A DNA stretch of 64,000 nucleotides from the NCBI RefSeq assembly GCF_900109355.1, contig NZ_FOBF01000030.1, positions 1-64,000 on the forward strand, written 5' to 3'. How positions within the stretch are numbered: position 1 is the first letter of the stretch; the number at the start of each line of letters is the position of its first letter. A program made the position numbers and the translations under genes. The DNA is from Nonomuraea pusilla. GTDB taxonomy: Bacteria > Actinomycetota > Actinomycetes > Streptosporangiales > Streptosporangiaceae. Positions 1-8,347 of the stretch are shown here, piece by piece. Below the pieces are notes generated by a model. It was not told the origin of the DNA and did no database searches. It worked only from the letters and a program-made list of their open reading frames with translations.

Positions 1-17
1 CGGGTGCGGCGTGGCGA

Positions 18-545
18 CTACCGCAGGTACGGGTTCCGCTTGACGATCTCCAGGTTGCCCAGGCCGAGGGTGGCTCCGGCGTTGGCCATGGCCAGGCCGA
101 CCAGGACGACCGCGTAGACGATGTGCTCGTCCATGAACGGGTTGTTGGCGAGGGGCAGTTCGGCCGCCCACATCAGGGCCAGCATCAGCGGGCCGGCCAC
201 CGCGGCGATCCTGGTGCCCACGCCGAGGACGAGGGCGGCGCCGATGCCGAGCAGGCCGAGCATGAACAGCCAGTCCACCCACGCCTGGCCGGCCAGCGCG
301 CTGAAGAAGCCGCCGAGCGCGTTGTCGCCGGTGCCCTTGAGGAAGCCGGTCGTCGGGCTGCCGCCGGCGATCCACGCCTTGTTCGCGGGGGTGGCGAAGC
401 CCCAGCCGAAGGTCTTGTCGAGGAAGGCCCACAGGAAGATCCAGCCGATCGCGATGCGGGCGACGGCCCAGACGTAGTCGACGGGGTGGCGGGCCGCCGT
501 GGCCGCCGGAGTGTGGAGGACCGGGGGGTGGAGGGTGGTGGCCAT
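18..545 (-). CDS. DoxX/DoxD-like small membrane protein
   Basis: A 175-residue integral membrane protein with about four hydrophobic segments after a short N-terminal tail: near residues 25-45, 85-110, 112-130 and 138-160. The size and the segment starting WAVARIAIGWIFLWAF fit the DoxX/DoxD family (quinone-linked membrane subunits, of which only a few have known reactions). Two loops are rich in Gly/Asn, as in DoxD-like subunits. It is transcribed away from the phosphoketolase, which lies 149 bp upstream on the same strand. A one-mismatch DosR-like box in that gap suggests its own, oxygen-controlled promoter. A role in moving electrons to quinone is family inference; the substrate cannot be read from the sequence. 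Confidence 0.8.
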   Translation of the reverse strand: MATTLHPPVLHTPAATAARHPVDYVWAVARIAIGWIFLWAFLDKTFGWGFATPANKAWIAGGSPTTGFLKGTGDNALGGFFSALAGQAWVDWLFMLGLLGIGAALVLGVGTRIAAVAGPLMLALMWAAELPLANNPFMDEHIVYAVVLVGLAMANAGATLGLGNLEIVKRNPYLR

Positions 546-644
546 GACGGCCTCCTTCGCTGAGCCGGATCGGTGTCCTTGGTGACACTTCTAGGAAACC
601 TTGGGGAGCCCTTGACCCGGCAGAGCCGTCCGGTCCTGGCGGGT

Positions 645-658
645 GGGACCTTGGGCCC
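645..658. promoter_or_regulatory. DosR-like box upstream of doxX (one mismatch)
   Basis: GGGACCTTGGGCCC matches GGGAC-N4-GTCCC at 9 of 10 arm positions. It lies about 100 bp upstream of the DoxX-like start, in the short gap after the phosphoketolase stop. A second, unrelated inverted repeat (GTGTC-N6-GACAC, 573-588) lies closer to the start. Confidence 0.5.
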
Positions 659-694
659 CTCCCGGCAGGGCCGGACGGCGGGTTCGACCGGCGC

Positions 695-3001
695 TCAGGC
701 CCACGTCCAGTCGCGGATCTCGGGGGCGTCCTCGCCCGTCCTGCGGGTGTGCAGGCGCGCAGCCAGGCGGGCGTCCATCATCTCCTGGCGCAGGTGGGCG
801 GCGTTGCTGCCGAGGCCGGGGACCCGGTCGATGACGTCGATCACCAGGTGGTAGCGGTCGATGTCGTTGAGCATGGCCATGTCGAAGGGCGTGGTCGTCG
901 TGCCCTCCTCCTTGTAGCCGCGGACGTGCAGGTTGTCGTGGCCGTGCCGCCGGTAGGTGAGCCGGTGGATGAGCCACGGGTAGCCGTGGAAGTTGAAGAT
1001 GATCGGCTTGTCCGTGGTGAACAGCGTGTCGAACTCGGCGTCGGACATCCCGTGCGGGTGCTCGGTGGACGGCTGCAGCCGCATGAGGTCCACGACGTTG
1101 ACCACCCGCACCTTGAGGTGCGGCAGGTGCTCACGCAGCAGCGCGGCGGCGGCCAGCGTCTCCAGCGTCGGGACGTCGCCGGCGCAGGCCAGCACGACGT
1201 CGGGCTCGCCGTCGTCGTCGGTGGACGCCCACGGCAGGATGCCGAGGCCGCGCGTGCAGTGGGCGACGGCCTCGTCCATGGTGAACAGGTCGAGGACGGG
1301 CTGCTTGCCGGCCACGATCACGTTGACGTAGTCCCGCGAGCGCAGGCAGTGGTCGGCCACCGACAGCAGGGTGTTGGCGTCCGGCGGCAGGTAGACGCGC
1401 ACCACCTGGGCCTTCTTGTTGACGACGACGTCGAGGAAGCCGGGGTCCTGGTGGCTGAAGCCGTTGTGGTCCTGGCGCCAGACGTGCGAGGACAGCAGGT
1501 AGTTGAGCGAGGCCACCGGCCGCCGCCATGGGATCTTCCTGGACGACTCCAGCCACTTGGCGTGCTGGTTGAACATGGCGTCGATGATGTGGATGAACGC
1601 CTCGTAGCAGTTGAACAGGCCGTGCCTGCCGGTCAGCAGGTAGCCCTCCAGCCAGCCCTGGCACAGATGCTCGCTGAGCACCTCCATGACGCGGCCTCCG
1701 GGGGCCAGGTGCTCGTCGGTGGGCAGCACCTCGGCGTTCCACTCCCTGTCGGTCGTCTCGAAGACGGCCTGCAGGCGGTTGGAGGCGGTCTCGTCCGGGC
1801 CCATGAGGCGGAAGCTGTGCGGGTTGGCGGCGATCACGTCGCGCAGGAAGCCGCCCAGCACCCTGGTGGGCTCGCTGGACACGGTCGCGGGGGCCTTGAC
1901 CTCGACGGCGTACTCGCGGAAGTCGGGCAGGGCCAGGGGCCGCAGCAACTCGCCGCCGTTGGCGTGCGGGTTGGCGCTCATCCTGCGCGGGCCCTCGGGC
2001 ACGGTCTCGGTCAGCTCGGCGACGGGCCGCCCGTCGGCGTCGAACAGCTCGCGCGGCCGGTACGACAGCATCCACTCCTGGAGCATCTCCAGGTGCGCCG
2101 GGTTGTCGCGCACGGCCGACAGCGGCACCTGGTGCGCCCGCCACGTGCCCTCGACCGGCACGCCGTCCACCTCGCGGGGGCCGGTCCAGCCCTTCGGCGT
2201 CCTCATGACGATCATGGGCAGCCGCCGCTCCTCGCCCTGCTTGTACGCGGCGATCTCGTCGAAGACCACGTCCAGCGTCTGGGCCATCTCCTCGTGGTCG
2301 GGGCCCACGAGGTGGGGGCGGTAGCCGTAGCCCTCCATGAGCTTGAGCAGCTCGGGCTCGGGGATCCTGGCGAGCACCGTGGGGTTGGCGATCTTGTAGC
2401 CGTTCAGGTGGAGGATGGGCAGCACGACGCCGTCGCGGTACGGGTCGAGCAGCTTGTTGGAGTGCCAGCTCGTCGCCAGGGGGCCGGTCTCGGCCTCGCC
2501 GTCGCCGACGATGCAGGCCACCACGAGGCGCGGGTTGTCGAAGGCGGCGCCGAAGGCGTGCGCCAGCGAGTAGCCCAGCTCGCCGCCCTCGTGGATCGAC
2601 CCGGGCGTCTCGGGGGCGACGTGGCTGGGGATGCCGCCGGGGAAGGAGAACTGGCGGAACAGCCGCCGCATGCCCTCGGCGTCCTGGGAGACGTCGGGGT
2701 AGCGCTCCGAGTACGTCCCCTCGAGCCAGGCGTGCGCCACCGCGGCCGGCCCGCCGTGGCCGGGGCCGGCGATGTAGATCATGTCCTGGTCGCGCTCGTT
2801 GATGACACGGTTGAGGTGGGCGAAGCAGAAGTTCAACCCGGGCGTCGTGCCCCAATGTCCGAGCAGGCGGGGTTTGATGTGCTCGGGGCGCAGCGGCTCG
2901 GCGAGCAGGGGGTTGTCGAGCAGGTAGATCTGCCCGACGGACAAGTAGTTGGCAGCCCGCCAGAAGGCATCGATTTTCTGCATCATCGGCATCTGTGTCA
3001 T
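695..3001 (-). CDS. xfp: phosphoketolase (xylulose-5-P / fructose-6-P)
   Basis: A TPP enzyme that splits xylulose 5-phosphate (and usually fructose 6-phosphate) with phosphate to give acetyl phosphate plus glyceraldehyde 3-phosphate (or erythrose 4-phosphate). The 768 residues match the usual size of about 790. Family motifs in order are GHWGTTPG near residue 50, GPGHGGPA near 80, the Mg/TPP-binding GDGEAETGP near 170, and QDHNGFSHQDPGF in the second half. The start chosen is the ATG at 3001. An upstream extension is open but begins with 23 non-conserved residues; no strong Shine-Dalgarno is visible at either start. It is divergent from the HPF gene across a 173-bp region holding degenerate DosR-like boxes. 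Acetyl phosphate can yield ATP through acetate kinase, which fits low-oxygen metabolism. Confidence 0.95.
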   Translation of the reverse strand: MTQMPMMQKIDAFWRAANYLSVGQIYLLDNPLLAEPLRPEHIKPRLLGHWGTTPGLNFCFAHLNRVINERDQDMIYIAGPGHGGPAAVAHAWLEGTYSERYPDVSQDAEGMRRLFRQFSFPGGIPSHVAPETPGSIHEGGELGYSLAHAFGAAFDNPRLVVACIVGDGEAETGPLATSWHSNKLLDPYRDGVVLPILHLNGYKIANPTVLARIPEPELLKLMEGYGYRPHLVGPDHEEMAQTLDVVFDEIAAYKQGEERRLPMIVMRTPKGWTGPREVDGVPVEGTWRAHQVPLSAVRDNPAHLEMLQEWMLSYRPRELFDADGRPVAELTETVPEGPRRMSANPHANGGELLRPLALPDFREYAVEVKAPATVSSEPTRVLGGFLRDVIAANPHSFRLMGPDETASNRLQAVFETTDREWNAEVLPTDEHLAPGGRVMEVLSEHLCQGWLEGYLLTGRHGLFNCYEAFIHIIDAMFNQHAKWLESSRKIPWRRPVASLNYLLSSHVWRQDHNGFSHQDPGFLDVVVNKKAQVVRVYLPPDANTLLSVADHCLRSRDYVNVIVAGKQPVLDLFTMDEAVAHCTRGLGILPWASTDDDGEPDVVLACAGDVPTLETLAAAALLREHLPHLKVRVVNVVDLMRLQPSTEHPHGMSDAEFDTLFTTDKPIIFNFHGYPWLIHRLTYRRHGHDNLHVRGYKEEGTTTTPFDMAMLNDIDRYHLVIDVIDRVPGLGSNAAHLRQEMMDARLAARLHTRRTGEDAPEIRDWTWA

Positions 3002-3036
3002 ATGCCCGATAGTTGCTGACCTATCGGTCTTCCGAC

Positions 3037-3106
3037 AGGGCCGTTCGGCCTTGACCGCCCGCTCCCGCACGGCCGAAGGTCCCTGATCATGAAGGCCGCA
3101 AGTCCC
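3037..3106. promoter_or_regulatory. cluster of degenerate DosR-like sites in a divergent promoter
   Basis: Three imperfect palindromes lie between the divergent phosphoketolase and HPF genes: GGGCC-N4-GGCCT at 3038-3051 (7/10 arm matches), CGGCC-N4-GTCCC at 3070-3083 (8/10) and AGGCC-N4-GTCCC at 3093-3106 (8/10). The last two are spaced exactly 23 bp apart, about two helical turns. Repeated weak sites at this spacing are typical of cooperative NarL/DosR-type binding; the assignment is an inference from the better boxes nearby. Confidence 0.4.
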
Positions 3107-3174
3107 TGTTCTCCGCGTCTCGCCCGGCCAGAGGGTGGAGGCGTCCAGTCGAGACGCGAAGAAGGTGTGATCGC

Positions 3175-3984
3175 ATGAGCCACAGGCCCATCGCTCTGGA
3201 GCCCGCCGCCGTGGACGTCGAGGTCCGCGGCGGGATCCGGCCGGCGGACGTCAGGCACGCCAAGGAGACCGTCGCGGCCCTGACACGGCTCGCCCACGAG
3301 CCCGTGCTGCGCGCGACCGTCAAGCTCGTCGCCTCCCCGCACCCCGGGGAGCGGCGGACCGCCCAGGCCGTCCTGGACGTCAGAGGGCGCCTGATCCACG
3401 CCCAGGCCACCGCCGAGTCCACCCGCAAGGCCGTCCACCTGCTGAACGACCGGCTGCGCGCCCGCCTGCTCAAGACCACGCGCGACTGGGAGAACCTGCG
3501 CGGCCGGGAGCTGCGCGACGGCGAGCCCGGCCGCCGGCACCCCGCGCCGCCCGAGGAGCCCCTGCCCCACCGGCCGAGGCGGGAGGACCCGGTGATCGTC
3601 CGCAGGAAGACGTACGCGCTGGAGCGCGCGATCCCCGACGAGGCCGTCTTCGACATGGAGCAGTCGGACTACGACTTCCACCTCTTCACCGAGGCCGCCA
3701 CCGGCCAGGACAGCGTCGTCTACCGGGCCGGGCCCCGCTCCCGCGGCGACGGCTACCGCCTGGCCCAGCTCGACCCGCGGCCCGGCCTGCTCGGGCCGGT
3801 CCGCGCGGCGCTCACGGTCAGCCCGGTGCCCGCGCCCGTCCTCACCGAGCAGGAGGCCGTGGAGCGGCTGGAGTTCACCGGACGGCCGTTCGTCTTCTAC
3901 GCCGACGCCGCCACCGGCAGGGGCTGCGTCCTCTACCACCGCTACGACGGCCACTACGGCCTCATCACCCCCACCCCCGCCTGA
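3175..3984 (+). CDS. long hibernation-promoting factor (HPF/RaiA family) with two C-terminal domains
   Basis: A 269-residue ribosome-hibernation protein. Residues 1 to about 100 form an HPF/S30AE-like N-terminal domain, which in the family sits in the 30S decoding site. Residues 140-200 form a sigma-54-modulation/S30EA C-terminal domain with the signature segment RRKTYALERAIPDEAVFDM and DYDFHLF. A second, more divergent copy follows at about 215-265 (FVFYADAATGRG, then YHRYDGHYGLI). The doubled C-terminal domain is typical of the actinobacterial dormancy-associated HPF variants rather than housekeeping HPF. The start has a weak GAAGAAGG Shine-Dalgarno. It is divergent from phosphoketolase and followed by the CBS protein behind its own box, so it is probably part of the same hypoxic regulon. 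Confidence 0.85.
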   Translation: MSHRPIALEPAAVDVEVRGGIRPADVRHAKETVAALTRLAHEPVLRATVKLVASPHPGERRTAQAVLDVRGRLIHAQATAESTRKAVHLLNDRLRARLLKTTRDWENLRGRELRDGEPGRRHPAPPEEPLPHRPRREDPVIVRRKTYALERAIPDEAVFDMEQSDYDFHLFTEAATGQDSVVYRAGPRSRGDGYRLAQLDPRPGLLGPVRAALTVSPVPAPVLTEQEAVERLEFTGRPFVFYADAATGRGCVLYHRYDGHYGLITPTPA

Positions 3985-4006
3985 CGGGCCTAAGGCGGCC
4001 CGGCCT

Positions 4007-4020
4007 GGGACTTCCGTCCC
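4007..4020. promoter_or_regulatory. perfect DosR-like box upstream of the CBS gene
   Basis: GGGACTTCCGTCCC is a perfect GGGAC-N4-GTCCC palindrome. It is 58 bp upstream of the chosen CBS-protein start and 22 bp after the HPF stop. It matches the core of the mycobacterial DosR consensus. Confidence 0.65.
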
Positions 4021-4078
4021 TACGCGCACCCCCCGAGCAGGAGGTGCGATGGCAGGGAACGGAAGGAGGAGATCCGCG

Positions 4079-4663
4079 ATGCGAATCACGGTCAAGGACG
4101 TCATGGACCCCCGGGCCGCCTCGGTCCACGCGGACACGTCGTTCAAGGACGTCGCCGAGGTGCTCGTCGCCCGCGAGACCGGGGCCGTCGCCGTCGTGGA
4201 CGACGAGCGCCGCGTCATGGGCGTCGTCTCGGAGGCGGACCTGATGCGTAAGGAGGAGTTCCGCGAGCAGTACCACGGTGAGAGCTACCGGCCGCCGCTG
4301 CGGACCCGGCTGCGCCGCCGCGTCGCGGGTCAGCCGGGCGACCCCAGGGAGAAGGCGGCGGCGGGCACCGCGGCGGCGCTGATGACGGCGCCCGCCGTGA
4401 CCGTCCCGCCGCACGCCTCGACCGTGGCGGCGGCCCGCATCATGGACGAGGCGGGCATCAGGCAGCTCGTCGTGGTGGACGGGGAGGGCCGGCTCGCGGG
4501 CGTCGTCACCCGGCGGGACCTGCTGAAGGTCTTCCTGCGCGACGACGAGGGCGCGGGCGCGGAGGCCGGGCGCCGCGACAGCCGCGACAGCCGCGACGGC
4601 GTCGTGGTGGAGGTCAGGAACGGCATCGTCACCCTGTCCGACCCGGGCGCGCTCACCCGCTGA
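4079..4663 (+). CDS. CBS-domain protein with truncated BON-like tail
   Basis: A 194-residue protein with two CBS motifs (about residues 5-60 and 100-150), the adenosyl-ligand-binding regulatory pair also seen in mycobacterial Hrp1. The second CBS is preceded by a basic linker of about 40 residues rich in Arg. The last 20 residues (VVVEVRNGIVTLSD then a stop) look like the first strand and helix start of a BON domain. CBS-BON proteins usually continue for another 50 or so residues, so this copy is truncated. The ATG at 4079 is chosen because AAGGAGGAG lies 8 nt upstream; another ATG at 4049, also with AGGAGG, would add 10 residues. A perfect DosR-like box is upstream. The stop falls at the first unit of a 35-bp repeat array. 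Confidence 0.85.
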   Translation: MRITVKDVMDPRAASVHADTSFKDVAEVLVARETGAVAVVDDERRVMGVVSEADLMRKEEFREQYHGESYRPPLRTRLRRRVAGQPGDPREKAAAGTAAALMTAPAVTVPPHASTVAAARIMDEAGIRQLVVVDGEGRLAGVVTRRDLLKVFLRDDEGAGAEAGRRDSRDSRDGVVVEVRNGIVTLSDPGALTR

Positions 4664-4790
4664 CGACCCCGCGGGCCCGGGGCCTTATCGCCCGCGGACG
4701 ACCCCGCGGGCCCGGGGCCTGCTCGCCCGCGGACGACCCCGCGGGCCAGGAGCCGGGCGTGCTCACACGCTGGTGACCCCGTGGGCCCTG
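4662..4790. repeat. 35-bp tandem repeat array across convergent 3' ends
   Basis: Four units begin at 4662, 4697, 4732 and 4772 with the core GACGACCCCGCGGGCC. The first three are spaced exactly 35 bp; the fourth is diverged and offset by 40 bp. The array runs from the CBS stop codon into the last codons of the pyruvate formate-lyase activase. The sequence GCTCACCCGCTGACGACCCC near the CBS stop resembles GCTCACACGCTGGTGACCCC at the activase stop, so one gene end appears to have been copied toward the other. Each unit contains the palindrome CCCCGCGGGCCCGGGG (or a degenerate form), so it could also serve as a bidirectional terminator. Confidence 0.75.
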
Positions 4791-5506
4791 AACTGGGCGT
4801 GGACGCGGTCGAGCAGCGCCTGATCGGGCGGCTCGACCCCGTCCAGCGGGAAGCGCAGGCCGAGGCGTTCGTACTTGGCGGTGGCGAGCCGGTGGAAGGG
4901 CAGCACGTCCACCCGCTCGACGTTGCCCAGCCCCGCCACGAACCGCGCCAGCCCCTCCACGTTGCCCGGGTCGTCCGTGAGGCCGGGCACGAGCACGAAC
5001 CGCACCCACGTCGGGCGCCCCAGCTCGGCCAGCCGGCGGGCGAAGCGCAGCGTCGGCTCCACCGGCCCTCCCGTGACCCGGCGGTAGGTGGCCGGGTCCC
5101 AGGACTTGACGTCGAGCAGCACGAGGCCCGTGTCGGCCAGCAGCGCGTCGCCGGCGCGCGCCCCGAGCAGGCCCGAGGTGTCGAGCGCGGTGTGCAGGCC
5201 GAGCGCGCGGCAGCGGCGCAGCAGCTCGCCGGTGAAGGCGGGCTGGAGCAGCGGCTCGCCGCCGCTGATCGTCACGCCGCCGCCCGCCACCTCGATGAAC
5301 CTGCGGTACTTGGCAGCCTCGGCCATCACCTCGTCCACCGTCACCCGGCGGCCGTCGCGCATCCGCCACGTCTCCGGGTTCTGGCAGTACAGGCAGCGCA
5401 GCGGGCACCCTCCGGTGAACACCACGAACCGGGTGCCGGGACCGTCCACCCCGATGGACAGGTCCCAGGAGCTGATCACGCCCGACGGCGCCGCCCGGCC
5501 GTTCAC
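4763..5506 (-). CDS. pflA: pyruvate formate-lyase activating enzyme (radical SAM)
   Basis: A 247-residue radical-SAM activase that abstracts hydrogen from the glycine of pyruvate formate-lyase. The [4Fe-4S]-binding CPLRCLYC (CX3CX2C) is at about residues 34-41, followed by the SAM-contact motif SGGEPLLQP near 80. Length fits PflA (about 245). The GTG start at 5506 overlaps the pflB stop by 4 nt (GTGA), so the pair is translationally coupled. A longer in-frame extension exists on this strand but only runs antiphase through pflB. The C-terminus reaches into the 35-bp repeat array. It acts in the cytoplasm and needs reducing conditions. Confidence 0.95.
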   Translation of the reverse strand: MNGRAAPSGVISSWDLSIGVDGPGTRFVVFTGGCPLRCLYCQNPETWRMRDGRRVTVDEVMAEAAKYRRFIEVAGGGVTISGGEPLLQPAFTGELLRRCRALGLHTALDTSGLLGARAGDALLADTGLVLLDVKSWDPATYRRVTGGPVEPTLRFARRLAELGRPTWVRFVLVPGLTDDPGNVEGLARFVAGLGNVERVDVLPFHRLATAKYERLGLRFPLDGVEPPDQALLDRVHAQFRAHGVTSV

Positions 5507-7749
5507 AGCGAGCCGTGGAAGGTGCGCTCGACCACGTCGCGCTGCTGCTCCGGGGTGAGCCGGACGAAGTTGACCGCGTAGCCGGAGACGCGGATGGTGA
5601 GCTGCGGGTAGCGCTCGGGGTGCTCCATGGCGTCGAGCAGCGTCGCCCGGTCGAGCACGTTGACGTTCATGTGGAAGCCGCGGGCGTCGAAGTAGCCGTC
5701 GAGGACGCCCACCAGGTTCGCCACCCGCTCCTCCGGGGTGCGGCCGAGGCCCTGCGGGGTGACCGTGTTGGTGAGGGAGATGCCGTCCTGCGCCTCCTCG
5801 TACGGCAGCTTGGCCACCGACAGGGCCGACGCCACCAGGCCGTGCCTGTCGCGCCCGTTCATCGGGTTCGCGCCCGGCGCGAACGGCGCGCCCGCGCGGC
5901 GGCCGTCCGGGGTGTTGCCGGTGTGCTTGCCGTACACGACGTTCGAGGTGATGGTCAGCACCGACTGCGTGTGCTCGGCGTCGCGGTAGGCGGGGTGGCG
6001 CCGCACCTTCTCCATGAACGACCGCACCAGCTCCACGGCCAGGCCGTCCACCCGGTCGTCGTTGTTGCCGAACGCCGGGTACTCGCCCTCCACCTCGTAG
6101 TCCACGGCCAGCCCCGTCTCGTCGCGGATCACGCGGACGCGGGCGTGCCGGACGGCCGACAGGCTGTCCGCGGCGACCGACAGGCCCGCGATGCCGCAGG
6201 CGAGGGTGCGCTTGACCGGGTGGTCGTGCAGCGCCATCTCGACGCGCTCGTAGGCGTACTTGTCGTGCATGTAGTGGATGACGTTGAGCGCGTTGACGTA
6301 CGTGCGGGCCAGCCAGTCCATCATCCGGTCGAACGCCGCCCTCAGCTCCTCGTAGTCGAGGTACTCGCCGGTCAGCGGCGGGTACGCGGGGCCGACCTGC
6401 GCGCCGGTGACCTCGTCGCGGCCGCCGTTGATCGCGTACAGGAGGGTCTTGGCGAGGTTGACGCGGGCGCCGAAGAACTGCATCTGCCGGCCCACGGGGG
6501 CGGCGGACACGCAGCACGCGATGGCGGTGTCGTCGCCGAAGCGGGGGCGCATCAGCTCGTCGCTCTCGTACTGGATGGAGCTTGTCTCGATGGACAGCGC
6601 GGCGCAGAAGCGCTTGAACGGCTCGGGCAGGGCGGGCGACCAGAAGACGGTGAGGTTCGGCTCGGGGGCCGGGCCGAGGTTGCGCAGGGTCTGCAGGTAG
6701 CGGAAGCTCGTGCGGGTCACCAGGGGGCGGCCGTCGGCGCCGATGCCGCCGATCGACTCGGTCACCCAGGTGGGGTCGCCGGAGAAGAGCTGGTCGTACT
6801 CGGGGGTGCGCAGGAAGCGCACGATGCGCAGCTTGATGACGAAGTCGTCCACGAGTTCCTGCGCCCGCTCCTCCGTGATGAGGCCCTCGGCGAGGTCGCG
6901 TTCGAGGTAGACGTCGAGGAAGGTGGAGGTGCGGCCGAGCGACATCGCGGCGCCGTTCTGCTCCTTCACCGCGGCCAGGTACGCGAAGTACAGCCACTGG
7001 ACGGCCTCCTGGGCGGTGGCGGCCGGGTGGGAGACGTCGTGGCCGTAGGAGGCGGCCATCCGCTTGAGCTCCTCCAGCGCCCTGATCTGCTCCGACAGCT
7101 CCTCCCTGTCGCGGATCACCGGGTCGGTGGAGAACGCGTCGTCGAGCGCGTGCAGTTCCTCGTGCTTGACGTCGATGAGCCGGTCCACGCCGTACAGGGC
7201 GACGCGCCGGTAGTCGCCGATGATGCGGCCCCTGCCGTACGCGTCGGGCAGGCCGGTGATGACGCCGGAGCGGCGCGCGGCCCTGATCTCCGGCGTGTAC
7301 GCGTCGAAGACGCCGTCGTTGTGGGTCTTGCGGTACTTGGTGAAGATCTCCTTCACGGCCGGGTCGAGCGTGTAGCCGTAGGCGGCCAGGCCGCTCTCGA
7401 CCATGCGCAGCCCGCCCGCCGGCATGATGGCACGCTTGAGCGGCGCGTCGGTCTGGAGGCCGACGATCAGCTCCAGGTCGCGGTCGATGTAGCCGGGCGC
7501 GTGGGAGGTGATGGACGACGGCGTGGAGGCGTCCACGTCGTGGATGCCGCGCTCGCGCTCCTCGGGGAACTTCGACGCCACCGCCTCCCAGACCGCCCGC
7601 GTGCGCGCGGTCGGCCCGGCGAGGAAGCTCTCGTCGCCCTCGTACGGGGTGTAGTTCGCCTGGATGAAGGCGCGTACGTCCACGGCTGTGCGCCAGGTCG
7701 TGCCACGGAAGCCGCGCCAGGCCGCGAGCGCGGCCGATGTGACGGTCAT
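5503..7749 (-). CDS. pflB: pyruvate formate-lyase (glycyl radical enzyme)
   Basis: Converts pyruvate and CoA into acetyl-CoA and formate without oxygen. All hallmarks are present in 748 residues: the adjacent catalytic cysteines in IACCVSAAPVGRQ near residue 412, and the glycyl-radical loop RVSGYAVNF with Gly723. These distinguish true PFL from other glycyl-radical enzymes. It forms an operon with pflA by a 4-nt overlap. Upstream is a one-mismatch DosR-like box 84 bp from the ATG. The radical enzyme is destroyed by oxygen, so its presence in a presumably aerobic actinomycete implies use in hypoxic mycelium or spores; that is inference. No formate transporter or formate dehydrogenase is next to it. 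Confidence 0.96.
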   Translation of the reverse strand: MTVTSAALAAWRGFRGTTWRTAVDVRAFIQANYTPYEGDESFLAGPTARTRAVWEAVASKFPEERERGIHDVDASTPSSITSHAPGYIDRDLELIVGLQTDAPLKRAIMPAGGLRMVESGLAAYGYTLDPAVKEIFTKYRKTHNDGVFDAYTPEIRAARRSGVITGLPDAYGRGRIIGDYRRVALYGVDRLIDVKHEELHALDDAFSTDPVIRDREELSEQIRALEELKRMAASYGHDVSHPAATAQEAVQWLYFAYLAAVKEQNGAAMSLGRTSTFLDVYLERDLAEGLITEERAQELVDDFVIKLRIVRFLRTPEYDQLFSGDPTWVTESIGGIGADGRPLVTRTSFRYLQTLRNLGPAPEPNLTVFWSPALPEPFKRFCAALSIETSSIQYESDELMRPRFGDDTAIACCVSAAPVGRQMQFFGARVNLAKTLLYAINGGRDEVTGAQVGPAYPPLTGEYLDYEELRAAFDRMMDWLARTYVNALNVIHYMHDKYAYERVEMALHDHPVKRTLACGIAGLSVAADSLSAVRHARVRVIRDETGLAVDYEVEGEYPAFGNNDDRVDGLAVELVRSFMEKVRRHPAYRDAEHTQSVLTITSNVVYGKHTGNTPDGRRAGAPFAPGANPMNGRDRHGLVASALSVAKLPYEEAQDGISLTNTVTPQGLGRTPEERVANLVGVLDGYFDARGFHMNVNVLDRATLLDAMEHPERYPQLTIRVSGYAVNFVRLTPEQQRDVVERTFHGSL

Positions 7750-7832
7750 CGTCGTCCCCTTCGTGTCGAGTGTCCGGTTTCATGCTCGTCGAAGGGGGAT
7801 CGGGCGGCGGCGGCTGAAGGTCATCCTCCTCG

Positions 7833-7846
7833 GGGACGAAGGTCAC
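7833..7846. promoter_or_regulatory. DosR-like box upstream of pflB (one mismatch)
   Basis: GGGACGAAGGTCAC matches GGGAC-N4-GTCCC at 9 of 10 arm positions. It lies between the pflB start (7749) and the stop of the pyridoxamine-oxidase-like gene. A weaker GTC-containing site lies 22 bp nearer pflB (around 7811-7824), repeating the tandem spacing seen at the HPF promoter. Confidence 0.5.
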
Positions 7847-7862
7847 CAGTGGCGGGCACGGC

Positions 7863-8276
7863 TCAGCCGGTCGCGCGGACGAGTTCGAAGCCGGTGACGA
7901 TCTCGGGGCGGATGGCGATGACCTGGTCCATGTCGCCCACGAGCCAGGGGCGCAGCCTGGCCTTGTACCTGGCGGCCTGGTCGGGGTCCTCGACGACGCC
8001 GGCGAGGCCCGTGACGATGACGCTCCAGCCGAGCCTGAGGTCGGTGTCCAGGTCGTCCGCCTCGAACGCGACGACGGCGCCGGGCGACGCCACCTCGTCG
8101 CTGAGCATGGTGCCGGAGCTGGAGCGGATGACGATCCGGCCGTCGGCCACGATGTGGTTCACGGGTCTGACGGCGGGCAGGGCGTGGCGGGTGAAGACGA
8201 TGCGGCCGAGCGGCACGCCGGCCAGCAACCGCAGGGCGTCCCGCTCGGACAGGTCCCTGAGGGCACGGGAGGTCAT
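7863..8276 (-). CDS. pyridoxamine 5'-phosphate oxidase-fold protein
   Basis: A 137-residue split-barrel flavin/F420-type protein. The pattern LAGVPLGRIVFTRHALPAVRP followed by VNHIV and later WSVIVTGLAGVVEDP is typical of small actinobacterial PNPOx-like proteins, several of which belong to the mycobacterial DosR regulon. The reaction cannot be deduced. The ATG at 8276 starts the conserved region; the frame is open upstream but that stretch covers the promoter. A perfect DosR-like box is 72 bp upstream, giving the gene its own promoter rather than read-through from the GAP gene behind it. It is followed closely by pflB on the same strand. Confidence 0.85.
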   Translation of the reverse strand: MTSRALRDLSERDALRLLAGVPLGRIVFTRHALPAVRPVNHIVADGRIVIRSSSGTMLSDEVASPGAVVAFEADDLDTDLRLGWSVIVTGLAGVVEDPDQAARYKARLRPWLVGDMDQVIAIRPEIVTGFELVRATG

Positions 8277-8347
8277 GCGGGCACCGTCATCGACATTGAC
8301 GGGGTTTTCACCGGAACAGTGTGCCGAGCCACGAAATATCGCAAAAA

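Noticed and set aside
749..3019. Long plus-strand reading frame opposite phosphoketolase
   Set aside because: It is an antisense shadow caused by high third-position GC; it is rich in Val/Gly/Arg with no motifs, and the opposite strand encodes a clear enzyme.
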